Part shown: piece by piece, positions 49,028-57,193 of the stretch
Layout: each line of letters opens with the position of its first letter
Numbering within the stretch: position 1 is the stretch's first letter
DNA from: Kaistia geumhonensis
GTDB taxonomy: Bacteria; Pseudomonadota; Alphaproteobacteria; Rhizobiales; Kaistiaceae
Direction of reading: 5' to 3'
Length of the DNA: 64,000 nucleotides
Assembly: GCF_030815145.1 (NCBI RefSeq)
Contig: NZ_JAUSWJ010000001.1
Span: 4,206,501-4,270,500 of the forward strand
Notes under the pieces: generated by a model
What the model was told of the DNA's origin: nothing
What the model saw: only the letters and a program-made list of their open reading frames with translations
The model's database searches: none
Program-made: the position numbers and the translations under genes

Positions 49028-49053
49028 GCGGCGCCGGGGGGTATCTGCGCCGC
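49028..49053 (+). terminator. Possible iolG terminator
   Basis: A 7-bp stem GCGGCGC/GCGCCGC with a 12-base loop lies 11 bases after the iolG stop; the following CAAGCTTCTTCG is only modestly T-rich. Confidence 0.4.
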
Positions 49054-49071
49054 CAAGCTTCTTCGTCGGCT

Positions 49072-49089
49072 GTTTCACGGTTCTGTCAC
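49072..49089 (+). promoter_or_regulatory. Pho-box-like element upstream of the glycerophosphodiesterase gene
   Basis: GTTTCACGGTTCTGTCAC consists of two 7-base direct repeats 11 bases apart. The second repeat (CTGTCAC) matches the PhoB half-site CTGTCAT at 6 of 7 and the first matches at about 4 of 7. A CATAGG-like -10 follows about 8 bases further on. PhoB activation of a phosphodiester-scavenging enzyme during phosphate starvation would make sense. Confidence 0.5.
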
Positions 49090-49205
49090 CGCCCGCTCAT
49101 AGGGTCCGCCCGTCTCGATCCGGGCGGACGGATTCCCGTGCTCCAGCGCGTGACTGGCGGGAACGGCTTCCGCCGCGATCGTCATCCGGCTGAAGAGTGA
49201 CAATC

Positions 49206-50078
49206 ATGGCTGATGCGGTACCCTTCTCCGATCCGGGGCTGGCGCTCGTCGTGGGCGACCATGTCGTCTGCCTGAAATGGCACCGGATGAAGCGCCGCAT
49301 CGGCGACGTTCCCTTCACCGCCAGCATCCTCGCCGAAGCCTTCGCTCTCGGAGCCTCGTCGGAAATCGATCTGCGCGTCACCGGCGATGACGGCTTCGCG
49401 GTCCTCCACGACGCGACGCTCGATCGCGAAACGACCGGACACGGCGCCGTTGCCGCTTCGAGCGACGCGATGCTCCGCGCGCTCCATATGCGCACGCCGG
49501 ACGGCGAGCCGACCAGCGAGCCGCTGCTGCTGCTGGACGATCTCGCGGCTCTCGCCGTGCGGGATGCGGCGGACGGAACGCTCGTCCAGCTCGATCTCAA
49601 GGAAGAGGCGGCGGCGATCACCGACCGCGTCGTGGAGCGCTTCGCCGCGACGCTGGCGCCGGTGGCCGATCGCTTCATCCTCTCGGGCGGCGATCTCGCG
49701 GCTGTCCGCCGGCTCGCCGATGCGGTGCCGGGGCTCGCGGCCGGCTACGACCCGTGCGACCCGGGCGTCATCGCGCCGCTTCAGACGGCGGAGGACTTCG
49801 CCCGCTTCACGGACGATGCGATCGCGGCGTCCGGCGCCATGGCGATGATCTATCTCGCTTATCCGCTGGTGCTGAAGGCCGATGCGAGCGGCTTCGACAT
49901 GATCGGGGCGTTCCATGCCGCCGGGAAGCGGGTCGATGCCTGGACGCTGAACACGACCCATCCGGACGCGGCCGCCTCCCTCGCCCGGCTGGTGGCGCTT
50001 CGCGCCGACCAGATCACCACCGACGAGCCGCTCCGCCTCGCCGCGCTCTATGCGAAGAGCGACACCAGCCAGGGGTGA
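49206..50078 (+). CDS. Glycerophosphodiester phosphodiesterase-family protein, divergent
   Basis: 290 residues with the GDPD TIM-barrel pattern: a first catalytic His-Arg pair (KWHRMKRR, about 21-28), EIDLRVTGDDGFAVLHDATL with ExD metal ligands and the second catalytic His, LVQLDLKEE in the middle and VDAWTLNTTHP with the substrate-site Trp near the end. It should release glycerol-3-phosphate from glycerophosphodiesters. It departs from the consensus: HRG is HRM, the EN(T) metal-binding motif after it is missing, and the mid-barrel IE(L/I)K is LDLK. No signal peptide, so probably cytoplasmic. Its end overlaps the next gene tail-to-tail by 31 bases. Confidence 0.8.
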   Translation: MADAVPFSDPGLALVVGDHVVCLKWHRMKRRIGDVPFTASILAEAFALGASSEIDLRVTGDDGFAVLHDATLDRETTGHGAVAASSDAMLRALHMRTPDGEPTSEPLLLLDDLAALAVRDAADGTLVQLDLKEEAAAITDRVVERFAATLAPVADRFILSGGDLAAVRRLADAVPGLAAGYDPCDPGVIAPLQTAEDFARFTDDAIAASGAMAMIYLAYPLVLKADASGFDMIGAFHAAGKRVDAWTLNTTHPDAAASLARLVALRADQITTDEPLRLAALYAKSDTSQG

Positions 50079-50866
50079 AGCGCGGGATTGGCGGCGAGGA
50101 TCGCCCCGCCTTCGTCGACCGGCGCGCCCGAGAACCCCGTGACGATGCCGCCCGCCTCGGCGACCACCAGCGCCGCCGCGGCATAGTCGAGCGGCGAGAG
50201 GCTGTCCTCGAAGAAGGCGTCGTGCCGCGAGGCCGCCACCGCGCACAGGCTGAGCGCCGCCGAGCCCAGGCGGCGGACGCCCGCCGCCGTGTCGATGACG
50301 GTGCGCAGCGCGCGGTGATAGGTCTCGACCTCGACGCTGCGCACCTGCCCCGGCACGGGCAGGCTGGCGCCGATCAGCGCCTCGTGGGGCGCGAGGGTGC
50401 GGTCGATGTGGAGTCGCTCGCCATTGCGAAAGGCGCCGCGGCCTTTCTCGGCGACGAAGGCCTCGCCGAAGGAGGGATCGAGCACGACGCCGGCGACGGT
50501 CTCGCCGTCTTCTTCGAGCGCGATGCAGATGCCAAAGAAGGGAAGTCCCCAGGCGAAATTGGTGGTGCCGTCGATCGGGTCGATCAGGAAGCGGCGTCCC
50601 GTCCCGGCGATCGCCGTCTCTTCCTCGCCGAGGATCGCCGCATCGGGAAAACGCGCGGCGAGCACGGCGGTGATCGCCCGTTCCGAGGCGATGTCGGCCG
50701 CGGTCTGGAAATCGCGCGCGCCCTTCAGCGTGAGCCGCCCGCGCTCGTGCCGCCCGCCGAGATCTGCGATCGCCCCGGCACCGGCCAGCGCCGCCTCCAG
50801 CATCGCTGCGGTGAGCGGCGAGGGCGCGATGGCGGGGATGGTCACGAGTTCGGCGAGTGAGAGCAT
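50048..50866 (-). CDS. Inositol monophosphatase-family phosphatase
   Basis: 272 residues of the Mg2+-dependent, Li+-sensitive phosphatase family. Metal sites are visible in ILGEEETAIAGTGRRFLIDP (Glu cluster) and IDPIDGTTNFAWGLPFFGI (about 95-113), with the third Asp in LSPLDYAAAALVVAEAGG near 225-242. Family members hydrolyse inositol phosphates, histidinol phosphate, PAP or fructose-1,6-bisphosphate. The neighbouring iol genes make inositol-1-phosphate attractive but histidinol-phosphatase (HisN-type) activity is equally possible. Its 3' end overlaps the convergent GDPD gene by 31 bases. Confidence 0.88.
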   Translation of the reverse strand: MLSLAELVTIPAIAPSPLTAAMLEAALAGAGAIADLGGRHERGRLTLKGARDFQTAADIASERAITAVLAARFPDAAILGEEETAIAGTGRRFLIDPIDGTTNFAWGLPFFGICIALEEDGETVAGVVLDPSFGEAFVAEKGRGAFRNGERLHIDRTLAPHEALIGASLPVPGQVRSVEVETYHRALRTVIDTAAGVRRLGSAALSLCAVAASRHDAFFEDSLSPLDYAAAALVVAEAGGIVTGFSGAPVDEGGAILAANPALHPWLVSLFA

Positions 50867-50933
50867 CGGGATGACTTTCCGGTGGCAATGGTCCGGAGCA
50901 TCCTGGCGCGGATGCGTGACCGTTTCGTGCCGG

Positions 50934-51380
50934 TCATCGCCGCCTGAAGCCGGTCCGCTGCGTCACTCCCGCACCGGCCGTGTCGTCGTCGCTGCCCTCG
51001 GCGAGGTCGTCGAGGATCGGACAGTCCGGCCGATGGTCGCCATGGCAATGGCCGGCGAGATGCGCGAGGGTCCGCGCCATGCCCTGCAATTCGCGGATGC
51101 GGCGCTCGATATCGGCGACATGGCCCAGCGCGATCCGCTTCACCTCGGCGCTCTCGCGGCCCTTGTCGCGCCAGAGCGCCAGCAGCGCCGTCATCTCGTC
51201 GACCGAGAAGCCGAGGTCGCGGGCGCGGCGGATGAAGCGCAGCGTCTCGACGTCGTTGCGGTCATAGGTCCGGTATCCGGCCTCCGTCCGCGCGGCATCG
51301 GCGATGAGGCCGATGCGCTCGTAGTAGCGGATCATCTTGGCCGAGACGCCCGAGGCGCGGGCCGCTTCGCCGATATTCAT
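50934..51380 (-). CDS. cueR: Copper-responsive MerR-family regulator CueR
   Basis: 148 residues. MerR winged helix at 1-70 ([40 protein letters not shown]), dimerisation helix 75-110, then the metal loop with C-x7-C (CHGDHRPDC), the Cu(I)/Ag(I) signature of CueR. It should bind the palindromes in the copA and copZ promoters and twist them for transcription when copper is in excess. Its start overlaps the copA stop by 4 bases, so it is translated from the copA transcript and forms a feedback loop. Confidence 0.92.
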   Translation of the reverse strand: MNIGEAARASGVSAKMIRYYERIGLIADAARTEAGYRTYDRNDVETLRFIRRARDLGFSVDEMTALLALWRDKGRESAEVKRIALGHVADIERRIRELQGMARTLAHLAGHCHGDHRPDCPILDDLAEGSDDDTAGAGVTQRTGFRRR

Positions 51381-53668
51381 GCCGTTCCCTCCCTTCCGAA
51401 GCGCGAGAGGCGGAGCGCGTTGCCGACCACGAACACGCTGGAGAGCGCCATCGCCGCCGCGCCCAGCATCGGCGAGAGCAGGATGCCGAACGGGACATAG
51501 AGCAGTCCGGCCGCCACCGGGATCAGCGCCGCGTTGTAGGCGAAGGCCCAGAAGAGGTTCTCGCGGATATTGCGCATCGTCGCCCGCGACAGGCCGATCG
51601 CCCGCACGACTCCCATGAGGTCGCCCGACATCAGCACGACATCGGCGCTTTCGATCGCGACATCGGTGCCGGTGCCGATGGCGACGCCGATATCGGCGGC
51701 GGCGAGCGCCGGCGCGTCGTTGATGCCGTCGCCGACAAAGGCGACGCGGGCGCCACCGGCCTTGAGCTCGGCGACCACGGCCGCCTTGCCCTCGGGCAGG
51801 ATGCCGGCCCGCACATCGTCGATGCCGGCCGCGCGTGCCACCGCCCGCGCCGTCGCCTCGCCATCGCCGGTCACCATCACCACGCGCCGGCCGAGCTTGC
51901 GAAGCGCGGCGATGGCCGCGGCGCTCGACGGCTTCAGCGCATCGGCGACGGCGAGGACGCCGGACGCCTTGCCCTCGACAGCGACGAAGACCGGCGTCGT
52001 GCCGCTCGCGGCGAGCCGCGCCGCATCGGCGGCGAGCGGCGACATGTCGATGCCTTCGGCGCTGAGGAAGCGCTCGCTGCCGACGAGGACCGCGCGGCCC
52101 TCGACACGGGCGCGAACGCCATGGCCCGCCACCGCCTCGAAGGCGTCGATGGCAGGGAGCGTCAGCTGCTCGGCCTCCGCCGCTGCCACCAGTGCGCGGG
52201 CGAGCGGATGCTCCGACCGGCTCTCGGCCGCGGCGACCAGTGCGAGCAGAGCCGCGCGATCCTGACCGGATGCCGGGACGAACTCGGTCAGGCGGGGCTT
52301 CCCTTCCGTCAGCGTGCCGGTCTTGTCGAGCGCGATCACCTCGGCCCCGGCGAGCGCCTGCAGGGCGTCGCCCTGGCGGAAGAGCACGCCGAGCGATGCC
52401 GCCCGCCCGGTGCCGACCATGATGGAGACCGGCGTCGCAAGGCCCATGGCGCAGGGGCAGGCGATGATGAGCACCGCCACGGCATTGACCAGCGCATTGG
52501 CGAGCGACGGCTCCGGCCCGAGGAAGTACCAGCCGAGGAAGGTCGCCACCGCGACCGCGATCACCGCCGGAACGAAGATACCGGTGATGCGGTCGACCAG
52601 CGCCGCGATCGGCAGCTTCGCGCCCTGCGCCTCCTCGACCATGCGCACGATGCCCGCCAGCGCGGTATCGGCACCGACCCGCTCGGCGCGAAAGGTGAAG
52701 CTGCCGGTGCCGTTGACCGTGCCGCCGGTGACCGCGCTGCCCGGCCGCTTGGCGACCGGTGCCGGCTCGCCGGTGATCATCGATTCGTCGACATGCGAGG
52801 CGCCCTCGGTGACGCTGCCGTCGACGGGAATGCGTTCGCCCGGCCTGACGACGACGAGGTCGCCGACGAGGACCTGCTCGATCGGCAGTTCGACGGGCCC
52901 GGCGCCGTCGCGGCTGACCCGGGCCGTGCGCGGCGACAGCTTGACCAGCGCGGCGATGGCTGCGCCGGTGCGGCCCTTGGCGCGGGCTTCGAGAAGCCGG
53001 CCGAGCAGGATCAGCGTCACGATGACCGCCGCCGCCTCGAAATAGAGCGCACCGTTGCCGGCCGGGATCAGGCCGGGCGCGAAGGTGACGACGCTCGAAT
53101 AGAGCCAGGCGGCACCGGCGCCGAGCGCGACCAGCGCGTTCATCTCCGGCGCGCCGCGCAGCAAAGCGGGAATGCCGCTGGTAAAGAAGCGGCGGCCCGG
53201 AATGGCGAGGACCAGCGTCGCCAGCAGCCATTGCAGCAGCGCGTTCCACGGGCCGAGGGTCATCATCGTCCAGTGATGGAAGGCCGGAACGAGATGGCCA
53301 CCCATCTCGACGACGACGATCGGCAGCGTGAGCGCGGCGGCGAGCGCGAGATCGCGGCCGAGCCCGGTCGCCTGGTGGTCGTGATGGGCCGCATGGTCGC
53401 GCCGCGGCGTATCGGCCTCGAGCCGCACTGCCTGGTAGCCGGCGGCGGCGACGGCCTTCTCGAGCGCGCCGGCCGACACGCCATGGGCATGCACGGTCGC
53501 CCGTTCGGTGGCGAGATTGACGCTCGCGGCATCGACGCCCGGCACCGCCTTCAGCGCCTTCTCCACGCGCGAGACGCAGGAAGCGCAGCTCATGCCCTCG
53601 ATGGAAAGGTCGACCCGGCTCGACGGGCCGTCTCCGGCGAAACTCTCGTGATGGGGATGCTGCGTCAT
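51377..53668 (-). CDS. copA: Copper-exporting P1B-type ATPase
   Basis: 763 residues. One N-terminal heavy-metal-associated domain with C28-A-S-C31 (GMSCASC), then a His-rich linker (DHAAHHDHQ), eight membrane helices, the actuator TGE (299-301), the membrane metal site C404-P-C406, the phosphorylated D448 in DKTGTLT, and the ATP-binding [10 protein letters not shown] motif. CPC specifies Cu(I)/Ag(I). It pumps copper from cytoplasm to periplasm. Its promoter carries a MerR-type operator and cueR follows in the same transcript. Confidence 0.96.
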   Translation of the reverse strand: MTQHPHHESFAGDGPSSRVDLSIEGMSCASCVSRVEKALKAVPGVDAASVNLATERATVHAHGVSAGALEKAVAAAGYQAVRLEADTPRRDHAAHHDHQATGLGRDLALAAALTLPIVVVEMGGHLVPAFHHWTMMTLGPWNALLQWLLATLVLAIPGRRFFTSGIPALLRGAPEMNALVALGAGAAWLYSSVVTFAPGLIPAGNGALYFEAAAVIVTLILLGRLLEARAKGRTGAAIAALVKLSPRTARVSRDGAGPVELPIEQVLVGDLVVVRPGERIPVDGSVTEGASHVDESMITGEPAPVAKRPGSAVTGGTVNGTGSFTFRAERVGADTALAGIVRMVEEAQGAKLPIAALVDRITGIFVPAVIAVAVATFLGWYFLGPEPSLANALVNAVAVLIIACPCAMGLATPVSIMVGTGRAASLGVLFRQGDALQALAGAEVIALDKTGTLTEGKPRLTEFVPASGQDRAALLALVAAAESRSEHPLARALVAAAEAEQLTLPAIDAFEAVAGHGVRARVEGRAVLVGSERFLSAEGIDMSPLAADAARLAASGTTPVFVAVEGKASGVLAVADALKPSSAAAIAALRKLGRRVVMVTGDGEATARAVARAAGIDDVRAGILPEGKAAVVAELKAGGARVAFVGDGINDAPALAAADIGVAIGTGTDVAIESADVVLMSGDLMGVVRAIGLSRATMRNIRENLFWAFAYNAALIPVAAGLLYVPFGILLSPMLGAAAMALSSVFVVGNALRLSRFGREGTA

Positions 53669-53704
53669 CGGTTCTGCCCGGTCGTTGCGGTTCTGATGAC
53701 GGAT

Positions 53705-53735
53705 CAGATAGAGCTTCCCATCATGGGAAGGTCAA
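53705..53735 (-). promoter_or_regulatory. CueR-type promoter of copA
   Basis: On the minus strand -35 TTGACC (53735-53730) and -10 TATCTG (53710-53705) are 19 bases apart, the over-long spacing that MerR-family activators correct by distorting DNA. The spacer is filled by the palindrome CTTCCCATCATGGGAAG (53714-53730, 8-base arms), of the ACCTTCC...GGAAGGT class bound by CueR. Confidence 0.88.
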
Positions 53736-53762
53736 GCCCCCGATCCGGGGTTCTCGTCGCTC

Positions 53763-53793
53763 TTGACCTTGCCACGATGGCAAGCCCCAGATT
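53763..53793 (+). promoter_or_regulatory. CueR-type promoter of copZ
   Basis: -35 TTGACC (53763-53768), a 19-base spacer and -10 CAGATT (53788-53793). The palindrome CTTGCCACGATGGCAAG (53768-53784, 7-base arms around CGA) overlaps the spacer exactly as in the copA promoter. It faces away from copA, toward copZ. Confidence 0.82.
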
Positions 53794-53839
53794 GCGGCAT
53801 GGATCAACCATGATCGACAAACCCGAAAGGATCGACCCC

Positions 53840-54037
53840 ATGCTCACCTTCACGGTCCCCGACATGAGCTGCGGCCACTGCGCGTCCACGATCGGCAAGG
53901 CGGCGCGCGAGGCGGCGCCCGGCGCGGAGGTCCGGGTCGATCTCGCGACGAAGCGGGTGGAGATCGACGGCGCCGCCGACGCCGCCACGGTGGCGGCCGC
54001 CATCCGCGCCGCCGGCTACGAGCCGGCCTCGGCCTGA
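53840..54037 (+). CDS. copZ: Copper chaperone CopZ (heavy-metal-associated domain)
   Basis: 65 residues forming one ferredoxin-like HMA domain: LTFTVPDMSCGHCASTIGKA with the MxCxxC copper site (C12-G-H-C15), then VRVDLATKRVEI and the C-terminal AAAIRAAGYEP. It carries Cu(I) to CopA. ATG 53840 has AAGGA 8 bases upstream; an in-frame ATG at 53810 would add ten residues outside the fold. It is transcribed divergently from copA under its own CueR-type promoter. Confidence 0.9.
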   Translation: MLTFTVPDMSCGHCASTIGKAAREAAPGAEVRVDLATKRVEIDGAADAATVAAAIRAAGYEPASA

Positions 54038-54115
54038 GCCAGGCACGCGCGACACGGGAACGAAAGACGGGCTGCCGTCTTGAGTCGATGACGTTCACCG
54101 CTCAGGAGGTGTGAA

Positions 54116-54334
54116 ATGGTCGTCGACAAGGTCTTGAATAGCATTGTTCCCGGCCGCGCGGCCCGCGAGGAGAAGAAGGTCAAGGAGGGGAAGCTCGACG
54201 AGGAGCTGCGGGAAACGTTCCCGACCAGTGATCCGCTCGCCTCGACGCAACCCGGCTCCGGCGTCACCGGCGCAGAGGTCAAGGCGCTGCATCCCTCGCC
54301 GTCGCAGATCGCGGCCAAGCGCCGTCCGGCCTGA
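54116..54334 (+). CDS. Small charged protein, unknown function
   Basis: 72 residues, no signal or membrane segment. It has an N-terminal helix-forming region rich in Lys and Glu (AREEKKVKEGKLDEELRETF), then FPTSDPLASTQPG, a motif resembling the short 'LDxxLxxxFPASDPxA' tail present in many small rhizobial proteins. GGAGG precedes the ATG with good spacing and a strong terminator follows, so it is a genuine expressed gene. It lies 78 bases after copZ and could share that transcript. Confidence 0.75.
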   Translation: MVVDKVLNSIVPGRAAREEKKVKEGKLDEELRETFPTSDPLASTQPGSGVTGAEVKALHPSPSQIAAKRRPA

Positions 54335-54355
54335 GCCCCTCGGGAATGACGAACG

Positions 54356-54380
54356 AAGCCCGGCCAGTCGCCGGGCTTTA
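54356..54380 (+). terminator. Rho-independent terminator
   Basis: A 9-bp stem AAGCCCGGC/GCCGGGCTT with loop CAGTC, then TTATCGTG, lies 21 bases after the small protein's stop. It closes the copZ/small-protein unit. Confidence 0.8.
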
Positions 54381-54411
54381 TCGTGCCTCAGAGAGCCAGC
54401 CATAGCGCATC

Positions 54412-54492
54412 GTCACGCCCGGGCTCGTCCCCGGCGCTTTCGTGCCGGTTCAGGCGGATCCGGTCATGGCCAGGGTGAGCCCGGCCATGACG
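54412..54492. repeat. Palindromic intergenic repeat (REP-like), copy 2
   Basis: 81 bases with ends GTCACGCCCGGGC and GCCCGGCCATGAC, matching the element at 41806-41891. The inner part differs. It lies between two convergent small genes (gap 54335-54524), which otherwise hold only the terminator. Confidence 0.7.
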
Positions 54493-54524
54493 ATAGGAAG
54501 TGTCCGTGCGGCCGAGGGGCCGTT

Positions 54525-54743
54525 TCAGCGCTCGTCGATCTCGCGGCTCTCGTCGCCGACATCCTCGTCGTCGAATTCGATGACCGCGTGACGCTCGCCG
54601 CCGGGATCGGGGAGTGGCGCATCCTGGTTGGGGTCGGCCACATCCTCCGCCTGCTGCTGGCGGATATTGTCGTCGTCGTTGGAAAAGCCGCCCTGCTGCC
54701 GTTCGTCGGTGTTGGCGTAGGGCCTCGGGTCGAGTTCGGTCAT
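54525..54743 (-). CDS. Small acidic protein, unknown function
   Basis: 72 residues, strongly acidic and probably disordered: NDDDNIRQQQAEDVADPNQD in the middle and EFDDEDVGDESREIDER at the end, with many Gln, Asn and Pro. No signal peptide or membrane segment. A GGAGG site lies 6 bases before the ATG, supporting translation. Unrecognised family; the composition is that of desiccation- or stress-related small proteins, which is only an impression. Confidence 0.65.
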   Translation of the reverse strand: MTELDPRPYANTDERQQGGFSNDDDNIRQQQAEDVADPNQDAPLPDPGGERHAVIEFDDEDVGDESREIDER

Positions 54744-54809
54744 GGACGTCCTCCGTCTTGCGAGTGGGCTCGACGAAGGGTGAATGCGGCGATGGCGGCG
54801 GGGTTCCGC

Positions 54810-56318
54810 TCAGTCCATCGCGAAGACGGGCTTCAGCGCCTCATAGGCGGCGCGGTAGCGCGCATAGCCGCGGTCATAGACGGCGCGATTGGCCGGATCG
54901 GGCTCGATCAGATCGCCATGCCGCGCGAGCACCGAGACGCCCGACCAGTCCGACGAAAGACCGCTGCCGATCGCCGCGACCCAGGCGGCGCCGACCGAGG
55001 AGCCGTGCGGATTGTCGAGCAGGCGCACCGGCAGCCCGACCACATCGGCGACGATCTGCATCCACACGCGGCTGCGCGTTCCGCCATCCGAGGCGAAGAC
55101 GCGGGTCGGCCGATGGCCCATCTCCACCAGCACGTCGAGATGATGGCGGAAGCCGTAGGCGACGGCTTCCAGCAGCGCGCGCCAGAGATGGCCCTTGCCA
55201 TGCCCGAGGCTGAGGCCCGTGAAGGTGCCGCGCGCCAGCGGATCATGGATCGGGGTCTTCTCGCCGAGGAAATAGGGAAGGCAGAGCACGCCGTCCGAAC
55301 CCGCCGGCACCGAGGCCGCCAGCCTGTCGAGCGCGACATGCGGGCGCTCGTCGCCGTCCTCGGCGCCGATCAGGCCTGCCAGCCAGTTGAGCGCCGAGCC
55401 CGAGGCGGCCATGCAGCCGTTCGGCGCATAGAGCCCCGGCACGAGGTGGTAGTCGAGATAGAGCCGCGGGTCGGGCGTCGCCTCGGCCGTCGCGACGACG
55501 ATGTCGCCGGCGCCGCCGAATTTGAGCAGCACGTCGCCCGGCGCCGCGATGCCGGCGGCGAGCGCCGAGGCGATGTGGTCGGCCGCGCCGCCGAAGACCG
55601 GAAGTCCTTCCGGCAATCCGGTCGCCGCCGCGGCCTCGGCCGAGACGTGGCCCATCAGCTCATGCGTCACCGTCCGGTCGGGAACCGCGTCGCGCGCGAT
55701 GCCGGCGAGGGCGACGAGATCGGCGGCGATGCGGTTGTCGGAAAGATCGGTGAAGCCGGCCTCGAGCGCCCAGTTCTGCTCGACGGCGCGGCGACCGGTG
55801 AGGCGGTAATTCACATAGTCGTAGGAGCCGAACACCGTCGCGATGCGGGCGAACACGTCAGCCTCGTGGCGGGCGATCCAGCGCAGCTTGGCGGCGACGA
55901 GCTGCTGGTTCACGCCATTGCCGGCGCGGGCGAGGAAGGCGGCCTCGTCGAGTTCCGCCTTCAGCGCCTCGACCTCGGCGCCGACCCGGCCGTCGCTCTG
56001 CTGGATGCTGGGACGCAGGACATTGCCCGCCGCGTCGAGCAGGACGACGGCGGGCAGCATGCCGGTCACGCAGAGCCCGGCGAGGCTCGCGCCGCCGCCG
56101 GGGAGGGCGGCGACGATCTCCTTCAGCACGGCGACGCTGTTCGTCCACCATTCGGCCGGATCCTCCTCGGCCCAGCCGGGATGCGGCGAGGACAGGGAGA
56201 CGGGCCGCGAGGCGACATGCACGATCTCGCCCGGCATGCGCACCGCGATGCCGATGGTGGAGGTCGTGCCGATGTCGAGGCCGATGACGGTATCGGGCGA
56301 AGCCGCTGGAGCGCTCAT
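54810..56318 (-). CDS. FGGY-family carbohydrate kinase (xylulokinase-like)
   Basis: 502 residues. The first phosphate-binding motif is IGLDIGTTSTIGIAV at the N-terminus; further family landmarks are WAEEDPAEWWTN, SYDYVNYRLTGRRAVEQNWA, the FGGAGDIV adenosine-site region, FLGEKTPIHDPLARGTFTGL and ASDGGTRSRVWMQIVADVVG. It phosphorylates a sugar or polyol; xylulose is the closest guess, and the neighbouring BtpA and SDR genes suggest a less common pentose or polyol. Start ATG 56318 is 4 bases after the BtpA stop; an overlapping start at 56345 is possible. Confidence 0.85.
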   Translation of the reverse strand: MSAPAASPDTVIGLDIGTTSTIGIAVRMPGEIVHVASRPVSLSSPHPGWAEEDPAEWWTNSVAVLKEIVAALPGGGASLAGLCVTGMLPAVVLLDAAGNVLRPSIQQSDGRVGAEVEALKAELDEAAFLARAGNGVNQQLVAAKLRWIARHEADVFARIATVFGSYDYVNYRLTGRRAVEQNWALEAGFTDLSDNRIAADLVALAGIARDAVPDRTVTHELMGHVSAEAAAATGLPEGLPVFGGAADHIASALAAGIAAPGDVLLKFGGAGDIVVATAEATPDPRLYLDYHLVPGLYAPNGCMAASGSALNWLAGLIGAEDGDERPHVALDRLAASVPAGSDGVLCLPYFLGEKTPIHDPLARGTFTGLSLGHGKGHLWRALLEAVAYGFRHHLDVLVEMGHRPTRVFASDGGTRSRVWMQIVADVVGLPVRLLDNPHGSSVGAAWVAAIGSGLSSDWSGVSVLARHGDLIEPDPANRAVYDRGYARYRAAYEALKPVFAMD

Positions 56319-56322
56319 GCTG

Positions 56323-57123
56323 TCAGGCGAATTCCTCGACGACATCCATGAAGCGCTTGACCCGCTCGGCGTCGACCGCGTTCCAGGTGTCGCCGTCGAC
56401 CTTGAAATGGGTGCCGACGATCACGCCGTCCGCCAGCGAGAGAACCTCGCGGACATTCTCCAGCCGAACGCCGGTATTGGCGAAGATCGGCACGGTCTTG
56501 ACGGCGTCGGCGACGGCCTTGAGGTCCGAGGTCTCGGCCGGCTGGCCGGTGATCGGGCCCGAGACGAGGATCGCGTCGGCGAGCGAGGAGAAGACGGCGC
56601 TCTTGGCGCGCAGCGCGATCGGCCGGTGATCGAGGCTCGCGGCGAATTCGGCGTTGATGTTGAAGAGGAGCTTGAGGTCGGGCCGGCCGAGGTCGCGGCG
56701 AAGGCGCAGCGCCTCGGCGGCGGAGGGCTGCCACAGGCCCATGTCGGAGGCGAAGAGGCCGGTGAAGATCTCGCGGGCGAAGGAGGCGCCGGTCGCGCAG
56801 GCGATGGCGACCGAGGCGGACGGGTCCCAGAGATAGTTGACGCCGAACGGCACCTTGAGCGTCGGCTTCAGCGCCTGGATCACCGCCGTCATCGCGGCGA
56901 GCGTCGCCGGCGAGGCCTTGAAGACATAGGGCCGGTCGTTCTCGTTGCCGAACATCACCGAATGGATGCCGCCGGCCTGCAGCTTCTCCAGATCGGCGCC
57001 CGCGTCGTCGATCAGCTTCTGGACGCCGCCATCGGCGTCGTAGAGCGGCGTGCCGGGCAGCGCGCCGATATGCACCATGCCGACCACCACCTTGCGGCGC
57101 GCGCCGAAGAAATCAAACACCAT
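56323..57123 (-). CDS. BtpA/SgcQ-family protein
   Basis: 266 residues, a TIM-barrel protein of the BtpA family: VVVGMVHIGALPGTPLYDAD at the start, GIHSVMFGNENDRPY, VPFGVNYLWDPSASVAIACA, FNINAEFAASLDHRPI, ILVSGPITGQPAE and VIVGTHFKVDGDTWNAVD. BtpA was first described as a photosystem I biogenesis factor in cyanobacteria; SgcQ-type members in other bacteria sit in sugar gene clusters and their reaction is unknown. Here it lies directly before a sugar kinase and behind a DeoR regulator, supporting a carbohydrate role such as aldol cleavage or epimerisation (inference). Confidence 0.88.
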   Translation of the reverse strand: MVFDFFGARRKVVVGMVHIGALPGTPLYDADGGVQKLIDDAGADLEKLQAGGIHSVMFGNENDRPYVFKASPATLAAMTAVIQALKPTLKVPFGVNYLWDPSASVAIACATGASFAREIFTGLFASDMGLWQPSAAEALRLRRDLGRPDLKLLFNINAEFAASLDHRPIALRAKSAVFSSLADAILVSGPITGQPAETSDLKAVADAVKTVPIFANTGVRLENVREVLSLADGVIVGTHFKVDGDTWNAVDAERVKRFMDVVEEFA

Positions 57124-57193
57124 GCCCTTCGTCCTCTGGGGGCGGCCGCCGGTCGTTCCGGCGCCGCATTGCCAATCTTGAATCTGCGGGCCG

